A DNA stretch of 64,000 bases from Jannaschia marina. Its GTDB lineage: Bacteria; Pseudomonadota; Alphaproteobacteria; Rhodobacterales; Rhodobacteraceae. The position numbers and the translations under genes are program-made. Location: assembly GCF_013404595.1 (NCBI RefSeq), contig NZ_JABVAX010000005.1, forward strand, positions 108,877 to 172,876, read 5' to 3'. Positions 37,625 to 45,859 of this stretch are shown piece after piece (position 1 is the stretch's first letter; each line of letters begins with the position of its first letter). The notes under the pieces were generated by a model. The model was given only the letters and a program-made list of their open reading frames with translations, did not search any database and was not told the DNA's origin.

Positions 37625-37661
37625 AAGCGGCCTTTAGTTGGGAACACTCCAAAGTCCGCTT
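37625..37661. repeat. imperfect inverted repeat in the 375-bp spacer after the DUF2971 gene
   Basis: AAGCGGCCTTT (37625-37635) pairs with AAAGTCCGCTT (37651-37661) at 10 of 11 positions, loop 15 nt. The spacer 37522-37896 otherwise holds no gene I can support. The stretch with AAAGTCCGCTTTG and GCGCATA looks, from memory, like an intergenic repeat scattered in Rhodobacterales genomes. It marks the right border of the AT-richer patch. Confidence 0.5.
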
Positions 37662-37896
37662 TGTGCGCATACCGACTGCACTCCGAACGGCTATCGCCGC
37701 CGGATCCGCCCTGTCCGCCTTCCGGTTTGAAGACCGAAGGCCCTCGACCTGACGGATCGGGTGCGGCGTATACGGACCGGGCCCATGCACCAGGCACCCC
37801 GTGGATTGCACGGCCGTTACACCTTGCCACCCGCCCCCCGACCCCTTGACGGACGCGGTCCGAACGCCACCCTGAAGCGGGAGCCGCATCAAGGGG

Positions 37897-38814
37897 ATGA
37901 CCGGACTGCCCATGGCCGACGAGAGCGAAGACAACGGGGCGGGCGACGCCGATCTCGCGGCGCGCGTGAAGGCGCGGGAGGCGCGCGAGCGGGAGCCGAC
38001 GCCGACCGAACGCGCCCTGACGGCGGAGGAGCGCAGCACCGTCGGGCGGCACACCAAGCTCTCGGCGCTGGCGGTCTATTCGATCATCCTGCGCGAGGGC
38101 GAGGAGGAGATGCACCGCCCGAAGACCTCGCTCTGGTGGTCGGGGGTGGCCGCGGGGCTCGGCATCTCGACGTCGGTGCTGATGGTCGGGGTGATGCGGG
38201 CCGCGCTCGGGGCGGACCACCCCTATCTCGGCCTCTTCCAGGCCTTCGGCTACACCTTCGGCTTCGTCCTCGTGATCCTCTGCCGGCTGCAGCTCTTCAC
38301 CGAGAACACGATCACGCCGATCCTGCCGTTCCTGGCCGCACCCTCGCGCGACAAGCTCTACGACATCGCCCGGCTCTGGAGCATCGTCTTCGTCGCCAAC
38401 ATGGTCGGCACGGCGACGACCGCGCTCCTGGCCGTGCACGGGGGCATCCTGTCGCCCGAGGTGCTGGGCGGCATCCTCGACATCTCGCGCCACGTGGCCG
38501 GCTTCACCTGGTCCGAGGCGCTCCTGCGGGGCATCCCCTCGGGGTTCTTCATCGCCGCGCTCGTCTGGATGATGCCCTCGGCCAAGGGGTCGGAGCTTCT
38601 GCTCATCATCATGTTCACCTGGCTGATCGCGGCGGGGGATTTCACCCATGTGGTCGCCGGATCGAACGAGATCTTCGTGCTGATGTTCAACGGCGAACTC
38701 GGGATCGGAGCCGCTTTCGCGGTGCATATCCTGCCGATGCTGATCGGAAACATCATCGGCGGGACCGGGCTCTTCGCGATGCTGGCCTACGGGCAGGTGC
38801 ACGACGAGATGTAG
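37897..38814 (+). CDS. formate/nitrite transporter (FNT) family protein
   Basis: 305 residues; a start at the next ATG (37912) is equally likely. A charged cytoplasmic N-terminus of about 75 residues precedes six transmembrane segments typical of the FNT channel fold (for example GLGISTSVLMVGVMRAALG, FGFVLVILCRLQLFTENTITPIL, FFIAALVWMMPSAKGSELLLI). The longer N-terminus and RLQLFTENTITP are closest to YfdC-type members rather than FocA. It probably conducts a small monovalent anion; the substrate is unknown. Confidence 0.87.
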   Translation: MTGLPMADESEDNGAGDADLAARVKAREAREREPTPTERALTAEERSTVGRHTKLSALAVYSIILREGEEEMHRPKTSLWWSGVAAGLGISTSVLMVGVMRAALGADHPYLGLFQAFGYTFGFVLVILCRLQLFTENTITPILPFLAAPSRDKLYDIARLWSIVFVANMVGTATTALLAVHGGILSPEVLGGILDISRHVAGFTWSEALLRGIPSGFFIAALVWMMPSAKGSELLLIIMFTWLIAAGDFTHVVAGSNEIFVLMFNGELGIGAAFAVHILPMLIGNIIGGTGLFAMLAYGQVHDEM

Positions 38815-38821
38815 GGGCCGT

Positions 38822-38868
38822 GCGAGGGGCCGGCCCCTCGCGCTCCCCGGAGTATGTCCGGCAGGAAG
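38822..38868. terminator. palindromic hairpin followed by 19-nt element, copy 3
   Basis: A perfect 20-bp palindrome (arms GCGAGGGGCC/GGCCCCTCGC, 38822-38841) lies 8 bp after the transporter stop. It is followed by GAGTATGTCCGGCAGGAAG (38850-38868), a member of the dispersed 19-nt family. It sits between convergent genes and could terminate both. Confidence 0.6.
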
Positions 38869-38887
38869 ACGGGGGATCCCCGGTTCG

Positions 38888-39808
38888 TCAGAGCTTGAGG
38901 GCGGGGATGATCTGCTTCTTGCGGCTCATGACGCCGGGCAGGACGACCATGTCGCCCGAGACGCTGGCATCGAAGCTCTTCTCGGCGACCGTCCTGGTGA
39001 GATCGTTCGGCACGAGCAGCGTCGCTTCCTCCGAGAGGATGTCGACCACGAAGAGCAGAACCTGCTCGACCCCGTCCTCGGCGGCGACCGCGGGCATCGC
39101 CTCCATCAGCGCCGCCTTGCGCGACAGCACGGCCTCGGGCGACGTGGTCTCGAGCACGGAGACGCGGAACTTGGTCCCCTCGACGGCATATTCCTTCGAA
39201 TCCATGCGCAGGAGCTCCGCCTCGGAGAAGGCGGAGACGTCGGACTTGGCCGCGAACATCTCGGCCGCATAGGCCGGGATGTCGATGCCAAGGTCGCCCG
39301 CGAGCCGCTCGGCCAGCGCGCGGTCGTGGTCGGTGGTGGTGGGCGAGCGGAACTCGAGCGTGTCCGACAGGATGCAGGTCAGCATCGCGCCCTTGATCGC
39401 GTCGGGAGCCGCCGAGAGCGACTGACCCATGAGATCGGCCATGATCGTCGCGGTGCAGGCGAGCGGACGAATGGTGATGTCGATCGGCCCGGACGTCTCG
39501 AGCCCGCCGACGAGCTTGTGGTGGTCGATGATCGCGCGCACGTCGGCGGCGTTGATGCCCGCCGGCAGCTCCGCCGGGTTGTTGGTGTCGACCACGACGC
39601 AGGGCTGGCCCGCCTCGACGTCGTCGATGATCTTCGGCTTCGGCAGGTCCCACCTCTGGAGCATCCAGGCGGCTTCGGTGTTCGGTTCCCCGAGGAGCGC
39701 GGGGGCGGCGGCGGTGCCGGCGACCTCGTTGAGATACCAGGCCCAGGCGATCGGCGAGCCGGTGGAATCGGTGTCGGGGGATTTATGGCCGAAGACGAGG
39801 GTGGTCAT
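38888..39808 (-). CDS. ppaC: manganese-dependent inorganic pyrophosphatase
   Basis: 306 residues, DHH family (family II pyrophosphatase). FGHKSPDTDSTGSPIAW carries His8, Asp12 and Asp14 for Mn. VVDTNNPAELP, then IDHHKLVG (the DHH motif), and the C-terminal SRKKQIIP (SRKKQ) form the active site. It hydrolyses PPi to drive biosynthesis, for example sulfate activation by the adenylyltransferase. AGGA lies 9 bp before the ATG at 39808. Confidence 0.95.
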   Translation of the reverse strand: MTTLVFGHKSPDTDSTGSPIAWAWYLNEVAGTAAAPALLGEPNTEAAWMLQRWDLPKPKIIDDVEAGQPCVVVDTNNPAELPAGINAADVRAIIDHHKLVGGLETSGPIDITIRPLACTATIMADLMGQSLSAAPDAIKGAMLTCILSDTLEFRSPTTTDHDRALAERLAGDLGIDIPAYAAEMFAAKSDVSAFSEAELLRMDSKEYAVEGTKFRVSVLETTSPEAVLSRKAALMEAMPAVAAEDGVEQVLLFVVDILSEEATLLVPNDLTRTVAEKSFDASVSGDMVVLPGVMSRKKQIIPALKL

Positions 39809-39977
39809 GGCGGAATGTCCTGTGCTCAAACGCGGGTGTCGCGCGGGGCCATAGCGCAGGCGTCGTCGCGTGTCACGCCTCGGGCGCGGCCGGTCGGCGG
39901 CGGGAGGCTCCTCGGAGCGGAGTGGACCGGAGCGTACCCGGCGCGTAGACTGCCGATACGATGTGGCGGAGGGTGAC

Positions 39978-40259
39978 ATGGGCGACGGGGAACCACTGAT
40001 CGAAGGCGATCACATATTCGCCGCGGATGCGCGTTTCGGCGGGCTGATCGCCGGTTCGGCCCGCGTGGCCGAGGGCGTCGCGGTCACGCTCGACGGGATG
40101 GTCGGGGGCGACTTGCGTATCGAGGCGGGGGCCAGCGCCACGGTCAACGGGATGGTCGGCGGAGACCTCCACGTGGCCCCGGGCGGGACGCTGCACCTCA
40201 GTGGGATGGTCGGCGGCCGGGTGGTGGATCGCGGCGGCGCGTCCGCCTCCGATGGCTGA
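39978..40259 (+). CDS. small bactofilin-like repeat protein
   Basis: 93 residues. The body is short beta-strand repeats: three copies of a GMVGG-type unit (LDGMVGGDLRIEAGA, VNGMVGGDLHVAPGG, LSGMVGG) plus FGGLIAGSARV. That repeat size fits one turn each of a beta-helix, as in polymer-forming bactofilins, but the protein has only about four or five turns. GGAGGGTGAC gives a strong ribosome-binding site. The 3' end overlaps the next start by 8 bp. The role is unknown; a self-assembling scaffold is inference. Confidence 0.72.
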   Translation: MGDGEPLIEGDHIFAADARFGGLIAGSARVAEGVAVTLDGMVGGDLRIEAGASATVNGMVGGDLHVAPGGTLHLSGMVGGRVVDRGGASASDG

Positions 40260-40929
40260 CGCCGGCACGGCGAGCCGCGCGCCCGAAACCGCGCTCTATG
40301 CGCCCGTCAAGGCCTTCCTCGAGGCGCAGGGCTATGCCGTGAAGGGCGAGGTCGGGCCGGCCGACGTGGTCGCCGTGCGCGGCGTGGAGCCGCCGGTGAT
40401 CGTGGAGTTGAAGACCGGGTTCTCGCTCGCGCTCGTGCATCAGGGGATCGATCGTCAGGCGGTGACGCCGCATGTCTATCTCGCGGTGCCGGAGGTCGCG
40501 GGCAAGCGCGGATGGTCGACCCTGCGCGCGAACCTGAAGCTCGCCCGCAGGCTCGGGCTCGGCGTGCTGACGGTGCGGGCGTCGGATGGTCTCGTGACGG
40601 TGCATTGCGACCCGGGGCCGTTTCGCCCGCGGCTGGTGAAGAAGCCGAAGGAGGCGCTCCTGCGCGAGTTCGCCGCGCGCACGGGCGATCCGACGGCGGG
40701 CGGCTCCACACGCAGGGGGCTGGTCACGGCCTATCGGCAGGACGCGATGCTGGTCGCGTCGTTCCTGATCCACGTCGAGACGGCGCGGGGTCGCGACGTG
40801 AAGGCGGCGACGGGGGTCGCCCGGGCGACGAACATCCTGCGGGACAACCACTACGGCTGGTTCGAGAAGGTGGAGACGGGCGTCTATCGGTTGAGTGCCG
40901 CGGGGCGGGAGGTCGCGGACGCCGGGTGA
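40252..40929 (+). CDS. DUF2161 family protein with PD-(D/E)XK-type nuclease fold
   Basis: 225 residues. YAPVKAFLEAQGYAVKGEVGPADVVAVR...VIVELKTG supplies the restriction-like core: Glu in the first helix region, Asp in GPADVV and Glu-x-Lys in VELK. The rest matches DUF2161 (VTPHVYLAVPE, LGLGVLTVR, YRQDAMLVASFL, ILRDNHYGWFEKVETGVYRLS). It is predicted to be a phosphodiesterase or nuclease with a C-terminal winged-helix-like end; no activity is proven. It overlaps the bactofilin-like gene by 8 bp, so the two are translated from one message. Confidence 0.85.
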   Translation: MADAGTASRAPETALYAPVKAFLEAQGYAVKGEVGPADVVAVRGVEPPVIVELKTGFSLALVHQGIDRQAVTPHVYLAVPEVAGKRGWSTLRANLKLARRLGLGVLTVRASDGLVTVHCDPGPFRPRLVKKPKEALLREFAARTGDPTAGGSTRRGLVTAYRQDAMLVASFLIHVETARGRDVKAATGVARATNILRDNHYGWFEKVETGVYRLSAAGREVADAG

Positions 40930-40950
40930 CGCGGCGGACCGGAGCGGCAG

Positions 40951-40980
40951 GAGATCGTCGGGTCGAGCCCGACGATGACG
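40951..40980. repeat. single REP-like unit
   Basis: GAGATCGTCGGG, TCGA and GCCCGACGATGACG form a hairpin of the same type as the composites at 5648-5814 (GTCGGG/CCCGAC arms around TCGAG). It lies 22 bp after the DUF2161 stop. Confidence 0.7.
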
Positions 40981-41010
40981 GAGCGTGGCGTGCATCCGCT
41001 CCGGAGCCGC

Positions 41011-41058
41011 GCAAGGTTTTCGGCGAAAACCTTGCCGAAACTTTTCCGTGAAAAGTTT
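41011..41058. terminator. two adjacent hairpins, terminator-like
   Basis: GCAAGGTTTTC-GGC-GAAAACCTTGC (41011-41035) is a perfect 11-bp stem. It is followed by AAACTTTTC-CGT-GAAAAGTTT with a TTC tail (41039-41058). Both have the form (N)TTTTC-loop-GAAAA(N), and a third member is at 52905-52929. They could end transcription after the DUF2161 gene or belong to a repeat family. Confidence 0.6.
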
Positions 41059-41102
41059 TCACCCCGCTCGACAGCCGCGCGACGGGGGCGCAGACAGGCG
41101 CA

Positions 41103-41936
41103 ATGCCGCTCGCCGTCCTGACCCTCGTCGCCCTCTGCTTCCTCGCTGCCAACTCCCTGCTGACGCGCGCCGGCGTGCTCGACGGGACGGATCCGATGGC
41201 CTTCGCGGCGATCCGAGTGGCTGCGGGGGCCGGCGTGCTCGCCCTCCTCGCGATGCGCCGCGGCATCACGGTCACCGGCGGGCGACGCTGGGGGGCAGCA
41301 GTAGCGCTCGTGGTCTATCTCATCGGCTTCTCGCTCGCCTATCGCACGCTCGACGCGGGGCTCGGCGCGCTCTTGCTGTTCGCGACCGTACAGCTCGGGC
41401 TCTTCGCGCTCTCGATCTGGCGGGGGGAGCGGTCGGGGCCCGTGCGCCTCCTGGGGATGGGTCTTGCGCTCGCGGGGCTCGTCTGGCTGCTGCTGCCGGG
41501 CGGCGGCACGCGCGCCGATCCGGTCGATGCGGCCCTCATGGTGGTCGCGGGGCTGGGCTGGGCAGCCTATACCTTCGCCGGCAAGTTCGAGCCGAAGCCG
41601 CTCGCCGGGACGGCCGGGAATTTCCTCGTCGCGACCGCGCTCATGGCGCTGGCCGTTCCGCTCTGGTGGGGCGCGGCCGTCACGCCCTTCGGCGCGGTGA
41701 TGGCGCTCGCCTCGGGTGCGATCGCCTCGGGCCTCGGCTATGCGCTCCTCTTCCGCGTGCTGCCGCGGATGGGCGTGGCGACGGCGGGTGTCGCGCAACT
41801 CGGCGTGCCGGTGATCGCCATGCTGGCCGGGGCTGTCCTGCTGGCGGAGGTGCCGACCGCACGCGCCCTCCTTGCGGCGGCGCTCGTCCTTCTGGGGATC
41901 GCGCTGGCGACGCTCCGGCCGAGGCGCGGGGGGTGA
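41103..41936 (+). CDS. EamA family (DMT superfamily) transporter
   Basis: 277 residues with ten predicted transmembrane helices in two EamA halves. The first starts LTLVALCFLAANSLLTRAGVLDGTDPMAFAAIRVAAGAGVLALLA, and the second starts about residue 145 (DAALMVVAGLGWAAYTFAGK) and ends VPVIAMLAGAVLLAEVPTARALLAAALVLLGIALA. It probably exports a metabolite or amino acid. It has its own start 45 bp after the hairpins. Confidence 0.9.
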   Translation: MPLAVLTLVALCFLAANSLLTRAGVLDGTDPMAFAAIRVAAGAGVLALLAMRRGITVTGGRRWGAAVALVVYLIGFSLAYRTLDAGLGALLLFATVQLGLFALSIWRGERSGPVRLLGMGLALAGLVWLLLPGGGTRADPVDAALMVVAGLGWAAYTFAGKFEPKPLAGTAGNFLVATALMALAVPLWWGAAVTPFGAVMALASGAIASGLGYALLFRVLPRMGVATAGVAQLGVPVIAMLAGAVLLAEVPTARALLAAALVLLGIALATLRPRRGG

Positions 41937-41997
41937 AGACGCAGCGTCGCGCCACGCGGAACTGGCAGGCAGGCGATCGAGCGCCTAGATCAGCGGA

Positions 41998-42750
41998 ATG
42001 TTGCGTCTTGCCCTCTCTCTGCTTCTTGCCCTCCTCCCGGGCCTGCCCGCGCGCGCGGGCGACAGCCCCCCCGAAGGTCCGGCCTGCGTCGTCCTGCTCC
42101 ACGGGCTTGCACGGTCCGATGCCTCGCTTCTCGTGCTCGAGGAGACGCTCGCGCTGCAGGGCTACCGCGTCGTCAACAGCGACTACGACAGCGCCGCCGA
42201 CACGATCGAGGGGCTGGCCGTCTCGTCCCTGCCGCCCGTGATCGCCCAGTGCGACGACGCGCCCGAGGTCCATTTCGTGACCCATTCGATGGGCGGCATC
42301 CTCCTGCGGCAATGGATGCGGGAGAACGAGCTGCCGCGCCTCGGCCGGACGGTGATGCTCGCCCCGCCGAACCACGGCTCGGAGATCGTCGACACGATGG
42401 CCGACCTTGCCGCTTTCGAATGGATCAACGGCCCCGCGGGGGCGCAGCTCGGTACCGACGGCCTGCCGGGGCAGCTCGGTCCTGTCTGGCCGGGCGTGGG
42501 CATCATCGCCGGCACGCGTAGTCTGAACCCGGTCTGGTCGACGGTGCTGCCGGGGGCGGACGACGGCAAGGTGTCGGTCGCCTCGACCCGGGTGGAGGGG
42601 ATGGACGACCATATCGAGGTCGGCGCGACGCATACCTTCATGATGAATCAGCCGCTGGTGCTGGTGCAGGTGCTGCGCTTTCTCGAGACCGGGGCCTTCG
42701 ACCCGGAATTGACGCTGGCCGAGGCGGTCGAGGTGCTCGCCTCGGGCTGA
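41998..42750 (+). CDS. exported alpha/beta hydrolase, lipase-like
   Basis: 250 residues. A signal peptide (MLRLALSLLLALLPGLPARA) precedes VVLLHGLARSDASLL (oxyanion hole strand) and the nucleophile elbow VHFVTHSMGGILLRQW (THSMGG, serine about 100). APPNHGSEIVD and a late His in GATHTFMM complete a plausible triad. It resembles PGAP1/lipase-class serine esterases. It should act in the periplasm or outside on acyl esters, but the substrate is unknown. It is convergent with the sulfotransferase, 8 bp away. Confidence 0.85.
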   Translation: MLRLALSLLLALLPGLPARAGDSPPEGPACVVLLHGLARSDASLLVLEETLALQGYRVVNSDYDSAADTIEGLAVSSLPPVIAQCDDAPEVHFVTHSMGGILLRQWMRENELPRLGRTVMLAPPNHGSEIVDTMADLAAFEWINGPAGAQLGTDGLPGQLGPVWPGVGIIAGTRSLNPVWSTVLPGADDGKVSVASTRVEGMDDHIEVGATHTFMMNQPLVLVQVLRFLETGAFDPELTLAEAVEVLASG

Positions 42751-42758
42751 CGCCCCGG

Positions 42759-44891
42759 TCAGTCGGGCAGCAGGCCGCGTGCGTCGAGCGCCGCGATAAG
42801 GGGGGCGATCTCCGCTTCGCTCTTCCGCCAACCCTCCTTCGAGGAGCGATAGAGCGGCTGGCGCACCTGCGCGAAGCTGAGCGTGCGGACCTGGCCTGCA
42901 TGCTCGTGGAACGACAGGACCCTTTCATCCCAGTCGAGCCCGGCATGGGCAAGAAGCGCTCGGGATTGGCCCTCGGGATCATCGAGCAGGTCTTCGTAGG
43001 CGATCCGGTGGATCGTGCCCGGCGGCAGCACCCTCTCCCAGAAGGCGACGGCGCGCCGGAAGAGGCCGATCTGTTCGGCGATGCCCTCCTGCGTGGCGGC
43101 GTAGCGGTGGCTGCCGTCACGGAAGTGATTGCGCCAGATCGACAGGCCGACGTCGCGCGGGTCTCGGGTGACGACGACGACGCGGGCCGCCGGCAAGATC
43201 GCGCGGACGAGCCCGATGTCGAAGAAGGTATGGATCGACTTGTCGGTGATGCGGGCGGTGTCGGAGGTGCAGGAAACGGCGCGGCGCGCGGCCTCGGCAT
43301 AGGTGTCCCCGGCGGCGGTGAGGACGTCCGCAGTGGGCGTCTCGCCCCGCTCGATGCCCGCGACGAGGCTGGCTGCGGCCCCCCGCAGGACGCCGAGTTC
43401 GCCACAGGCGGTCACTTCGGGATGCGCGGCGAGGATCGTCTCGACGAGCGTGGTGCCCGAGCGCGGCAGGCCGGTGACGAAGATCGGCGCGGCCCCGGCG
43501 GTGCTGGTCGCCCCGGCGGCGCGGGCCGCTTCGAGGGCGGGCCAGGTGGTCTGCGTCGCGCGTTCGAAGACCGCCTCGAGCTGGCGCGGATCGTAGGGGT
43601 AGCTCTTGAGCATGGAGGCGTTCGCCGCCGTCAGATGGCGCGCGGCCGCCGCGGGGTCGTGCGGGCCGAGCGCACGGGCGAGCGCATAGTCGAGCATCCG
43701 GCGACCGGGGGCCGACACGTCGGGGCGCGCGAGTGTCTCCCGCATCAGGGCGATCGCCGGATCGTCGGCGGCGAGCTTAACGCCATAGGCAAGCGCGCGG
43801 GCGGCGACGCCATCCGCCGGGTCGGCCGCGAACGCGGCACGCAGGTCGGCCTCGGCCCCCTCGGTGTCGCCATCGGTCAGCCGCTGCTGGCCACGGGCGG
43901 TCCGGGCGGCCGCGTGGTCCAGGTCGGTCGCGAGGATCTCGTCGAAGAGAGCGCCCGCCGCTTCGGTATCGCCGGTGTCGCGCAGGATCCGGGCGAGCAG
44001 CATCTTGGCATCGGCCGCCTTGGGCGAGCGGGCGCGGGCATTGGCGACGGCCTCGGCGGGGCGGTCGGCGCGGGCTGCGGCCTCTGCGGCGAGGGCGAGG
44101 ACGGAGTCGTCCTTCGGGTGACGGGCGAGCAGCCCTTCCGCGACGGCGAGCGCGCGGGCCCCGAGGTCCGATTGCAGCGCGATGCGCCCGTAGATGAGAT
44201 GCGCCGCCTTCGAGAGCGGCGCGACATGGGCCGCGCGGCGCGCCTCGGCCAGCGCGGGGGCCAGCGCGCCCTGCGCCGAGAGCGCACGCACGAGCCCGAG
44301 CCGCAGGTCGAGGGCATAGGGTTCGAGGCGCAGCCCCTGCCGAAACGCCTCGACTGCCTTCGCGGGCTGCCCGGCGGTGAGCCGCGCCTGCGCCAGAAGA
44401 CCCCAGACCACCGCGCCCGGCCGCGCCTTGAGCAGCGGTGCCGCCCGGGCTTCCACCGCGCGCAGGCCCGTCGCTTTCGAGAGCTGCGCCAGATCCGCGC
44501 GCGTCGCGGCCCCGGTGCCCGACGCCCGCGCGCCCTGCCCCGTGCCGGCCGCCTGCACCATGGCGACGAGCGCCGGCGGCAGCCCTGCCTTGCGCGCCCG
44601 CGCCACCAGCTTGCCAGCCCGGCCCGCACGGGCCTCGGCCAGCGCATATTCGAGCCAGACGATCGGTTCCTTCGGGGCGAGCATGAGGCAACGGTCGAAG
44701 GCCACCCGCGCCGCCTCGTCCTCTCCGAGCGCGGCTTCGGCCTGCGCCAGTTGCAGCCAGCCCTCGGCCAGCGCGCCGTCGACGCCGAGCAGCGGACGCA
44801 GCAGATCGCGGGCCTCGGAGGGGCGTTCGGCCTCGAGCGCGGCGCGGGCGTCGGCGAGGATCCGGGCGGCAGGGGACGGCGCATCGGTCAT
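42759..44891 (-). CDS. TPR-repeat sulfotransferase
   Basis: 710 residues. The N-terminal part (about 1-430) is a chain of tetratricopeptide repeats, for example GWLQLAQAEAALGEDEAARVAFDRCLMLAPKEP and ADAKMLLARILRDTGDTEAAGALFDEILATDLDHAAA. The C-terminal domain carries the PAPS 5'-phosphosulfate loop GLPRSGTTLVE (about 473-483), and RVVVVTRDPRDVGLSIWRNHF is the 3'-phosphate loop. It is predicted to transfer sulfate from PAPS, made by the sat-cysC product, to a carbohydrate, peptide or lipid. No signal peptide. Divergent from the Hint gene. Confidence 0.9.
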   Translation of the reverse strand: MTDAPSPAARILADARAALEAERPSEARDLLRPLLGVDGALAEGWLQLAQAEAALGEDEAARVAFDRCLMLAPKEPIVWLEYALAEARAGRAGKLVARARKAGLPPALVAMVQAAGTGQGARASGTGAATRADLAQLSKATGLRAVEARAAPLLKARPGAVVWGLLAQARLTAGQPAKAVEAFRQGLRLEPYALDLRLGLVRALSAQGALAPALAEARRAAHVAPLSKAAHLIYGRIALQSDLGARALAVAEGLLARHPKDDSVLALAAEAAARADRPAEAVANARARSPKAADAKMLLARILRDTGDTEAAGALFDEILATDLDHAAARTARGQQRLTDGDTEGAEADLRAAFAADPADGVAARALAYGVKLAADDPAIALMRETLARPDVSAPGRRMLDYALARALGPHDPAAAARHLTAANASMLKSYPYDPRQLEAVFERATQTTWPALEAARAAGATSTAGAAPIFVTGLPRSGTTLVETILAAHPEVTACGELGVLRGAAASLVAGIERGETPTADVLTAAGDTYAEAARRAVSCTSDTARITDKSIHTFFDIGLVRAILPAARVVVVTRDPRDVGLSIWRNHFRDGSHRYAATQEGIAEQIGLFRRAVAFWERVLPPGTIHRIAYEDLLDDPEGQSRALLAHAGLDWDERVLSFHEHAGQVRTLSFAQVRQPLYRSSKEGWRKSEAEIAPLIAALDARGLLPD

Positions 44892-45033
44892 GGCCTCGCG
44901 CTAGCACGCGGCGGAGAGCGGCGGAAGGCAGGGCCGAAACCGATTGTTTCGCCATCTCGCGTAGATCGCGCCGGTTCGGATGGATTATACCGGCTGCAGC
45001 GGTGGGGGCCGCGACTGCCAGGACGACCTCGTC

Positions 45034-45795
45034 ATGACTGCATACCAGCGGCTTCCCTCCGCCTCGTTCAGCCCGGTTCCGGGCCCCGACGGCGACGTGC
45101 AGGAGGCCGAGACCCGGACCTCCGCACCCTATGATCTTGCCTGGATCGACCATCGTGGCACCGCCACCTGGGATCGCCGGTCCCTTCCCGACACCCCCGA
45201 GGTCGAAGCTGCCGTCTCCAGCTTCGCGCGCGGCACCATGCTGCGCGGGCCAAGGGGGCCCGTCGCGGTCGAGGACCTGATCCCCGGTGACCGTGTCTCG
45301 GTGCGCGGCGGCGGCACGGCCCAGATCGACTGGATCGGGTCGCGCAGCTATGCCGGGCAGGATCAACGACCCCTTTTCTACCGGGTCGCCGCACGCGCCT
45401 TCGGGGCCTTCGGGCCGGATCAGGATATCCTGCTCGGGGCGGCGGCCCACGTGCTGATCGACAGCCCGCGCTGTCGCGAACTGATCGGCGGGCCGCTCGC
45501 CTTCGCGCCGATCGCCGCCTTCGAGGACGGGCACCGCGTGGCCGCCATCGCGCCGCCGGGCGAGGTTGTGGTCTACGGGATCGCCTGCCGCACGCAGGAG
45601 GCCATGCTGGCTGAGGGCCTGCCGGTCGAGAGCTATCACCCGGCGCGGGCCACGGCGCAGAGCCTTACGCGCACGGTGCTGGCCGACATGGGCCGCCTCT
45701 TCCCGCAGACCGCCACCGGCGCGGGATTCGGCGCGCCGCGCATTCCGTACCTCACGATGACCGAAGCGCGGCAGCTGGCGACCGTCGGGGCCTGA
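45034..45795 (+). CDS. Hint-domain protein lacking the catalytic cysteine
   Basis: 253 residues from the ATG at 45034; 44980 is an alternative. Residues 60-210 form a Hint (hedgehog/intein-type) domain: FARGTMLRGPRGPVAVEDLIPGDRVSVRGGGTAQIDWIGSR, later AHVLIDSPRC and VESYHPA. In such domains the residue before F-x-x-G-T is normally Cys; here it is Ser63 (VSSFARGT). It may be inactive or use serine. Hint proteins of this style are frequent in Rhodobacterales. It is divergent from the sulfotransferase (142 bp). Confidence 0.82.
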   Translation: MTAYQRLPSASFSPVPGPDGDVQEAETRTSAPYDLAWIDHRGTATWDRRSLPDTPEVEAAVSSFARGTMLRGPRGPVAVEDLIPGDRVSVRGGGTAQIDWIGSRSYAGQDQRPLFYRVAARAFGAFGPDQDILLGAAAHVLIDSPRCRELIGGPLAFAPIAAFEDGHRVAAIAPPGEVVVYGIACRTQEAMLAEGLPVESYHPARATAQSLTRTVLADMGRLFPQTATGAGFGAPRIPYLTMTEARQLATVGA

Positions 45796-45859
45796 GCCTC
45801 GCTTTACGCCGCCTTCACATCGGGTAAGTGTCGGGCACCGCAGCAGCCCGGGGCCTCCC

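Noticed and set aside
37591..38802. Large minus-strand open frame across the FNT transporter
   Set aside because: The plus strand has the transmembrane FNT protein; the minus translation is Arg/His/Asp-rich shadow.
42900..45134. 744-codon open frame opposite the TPR-sulfotransferase
   Set aside because: Low-complexity Arg/Gly-rich translation without motifs; the opposite strand carries a recognisable gene.
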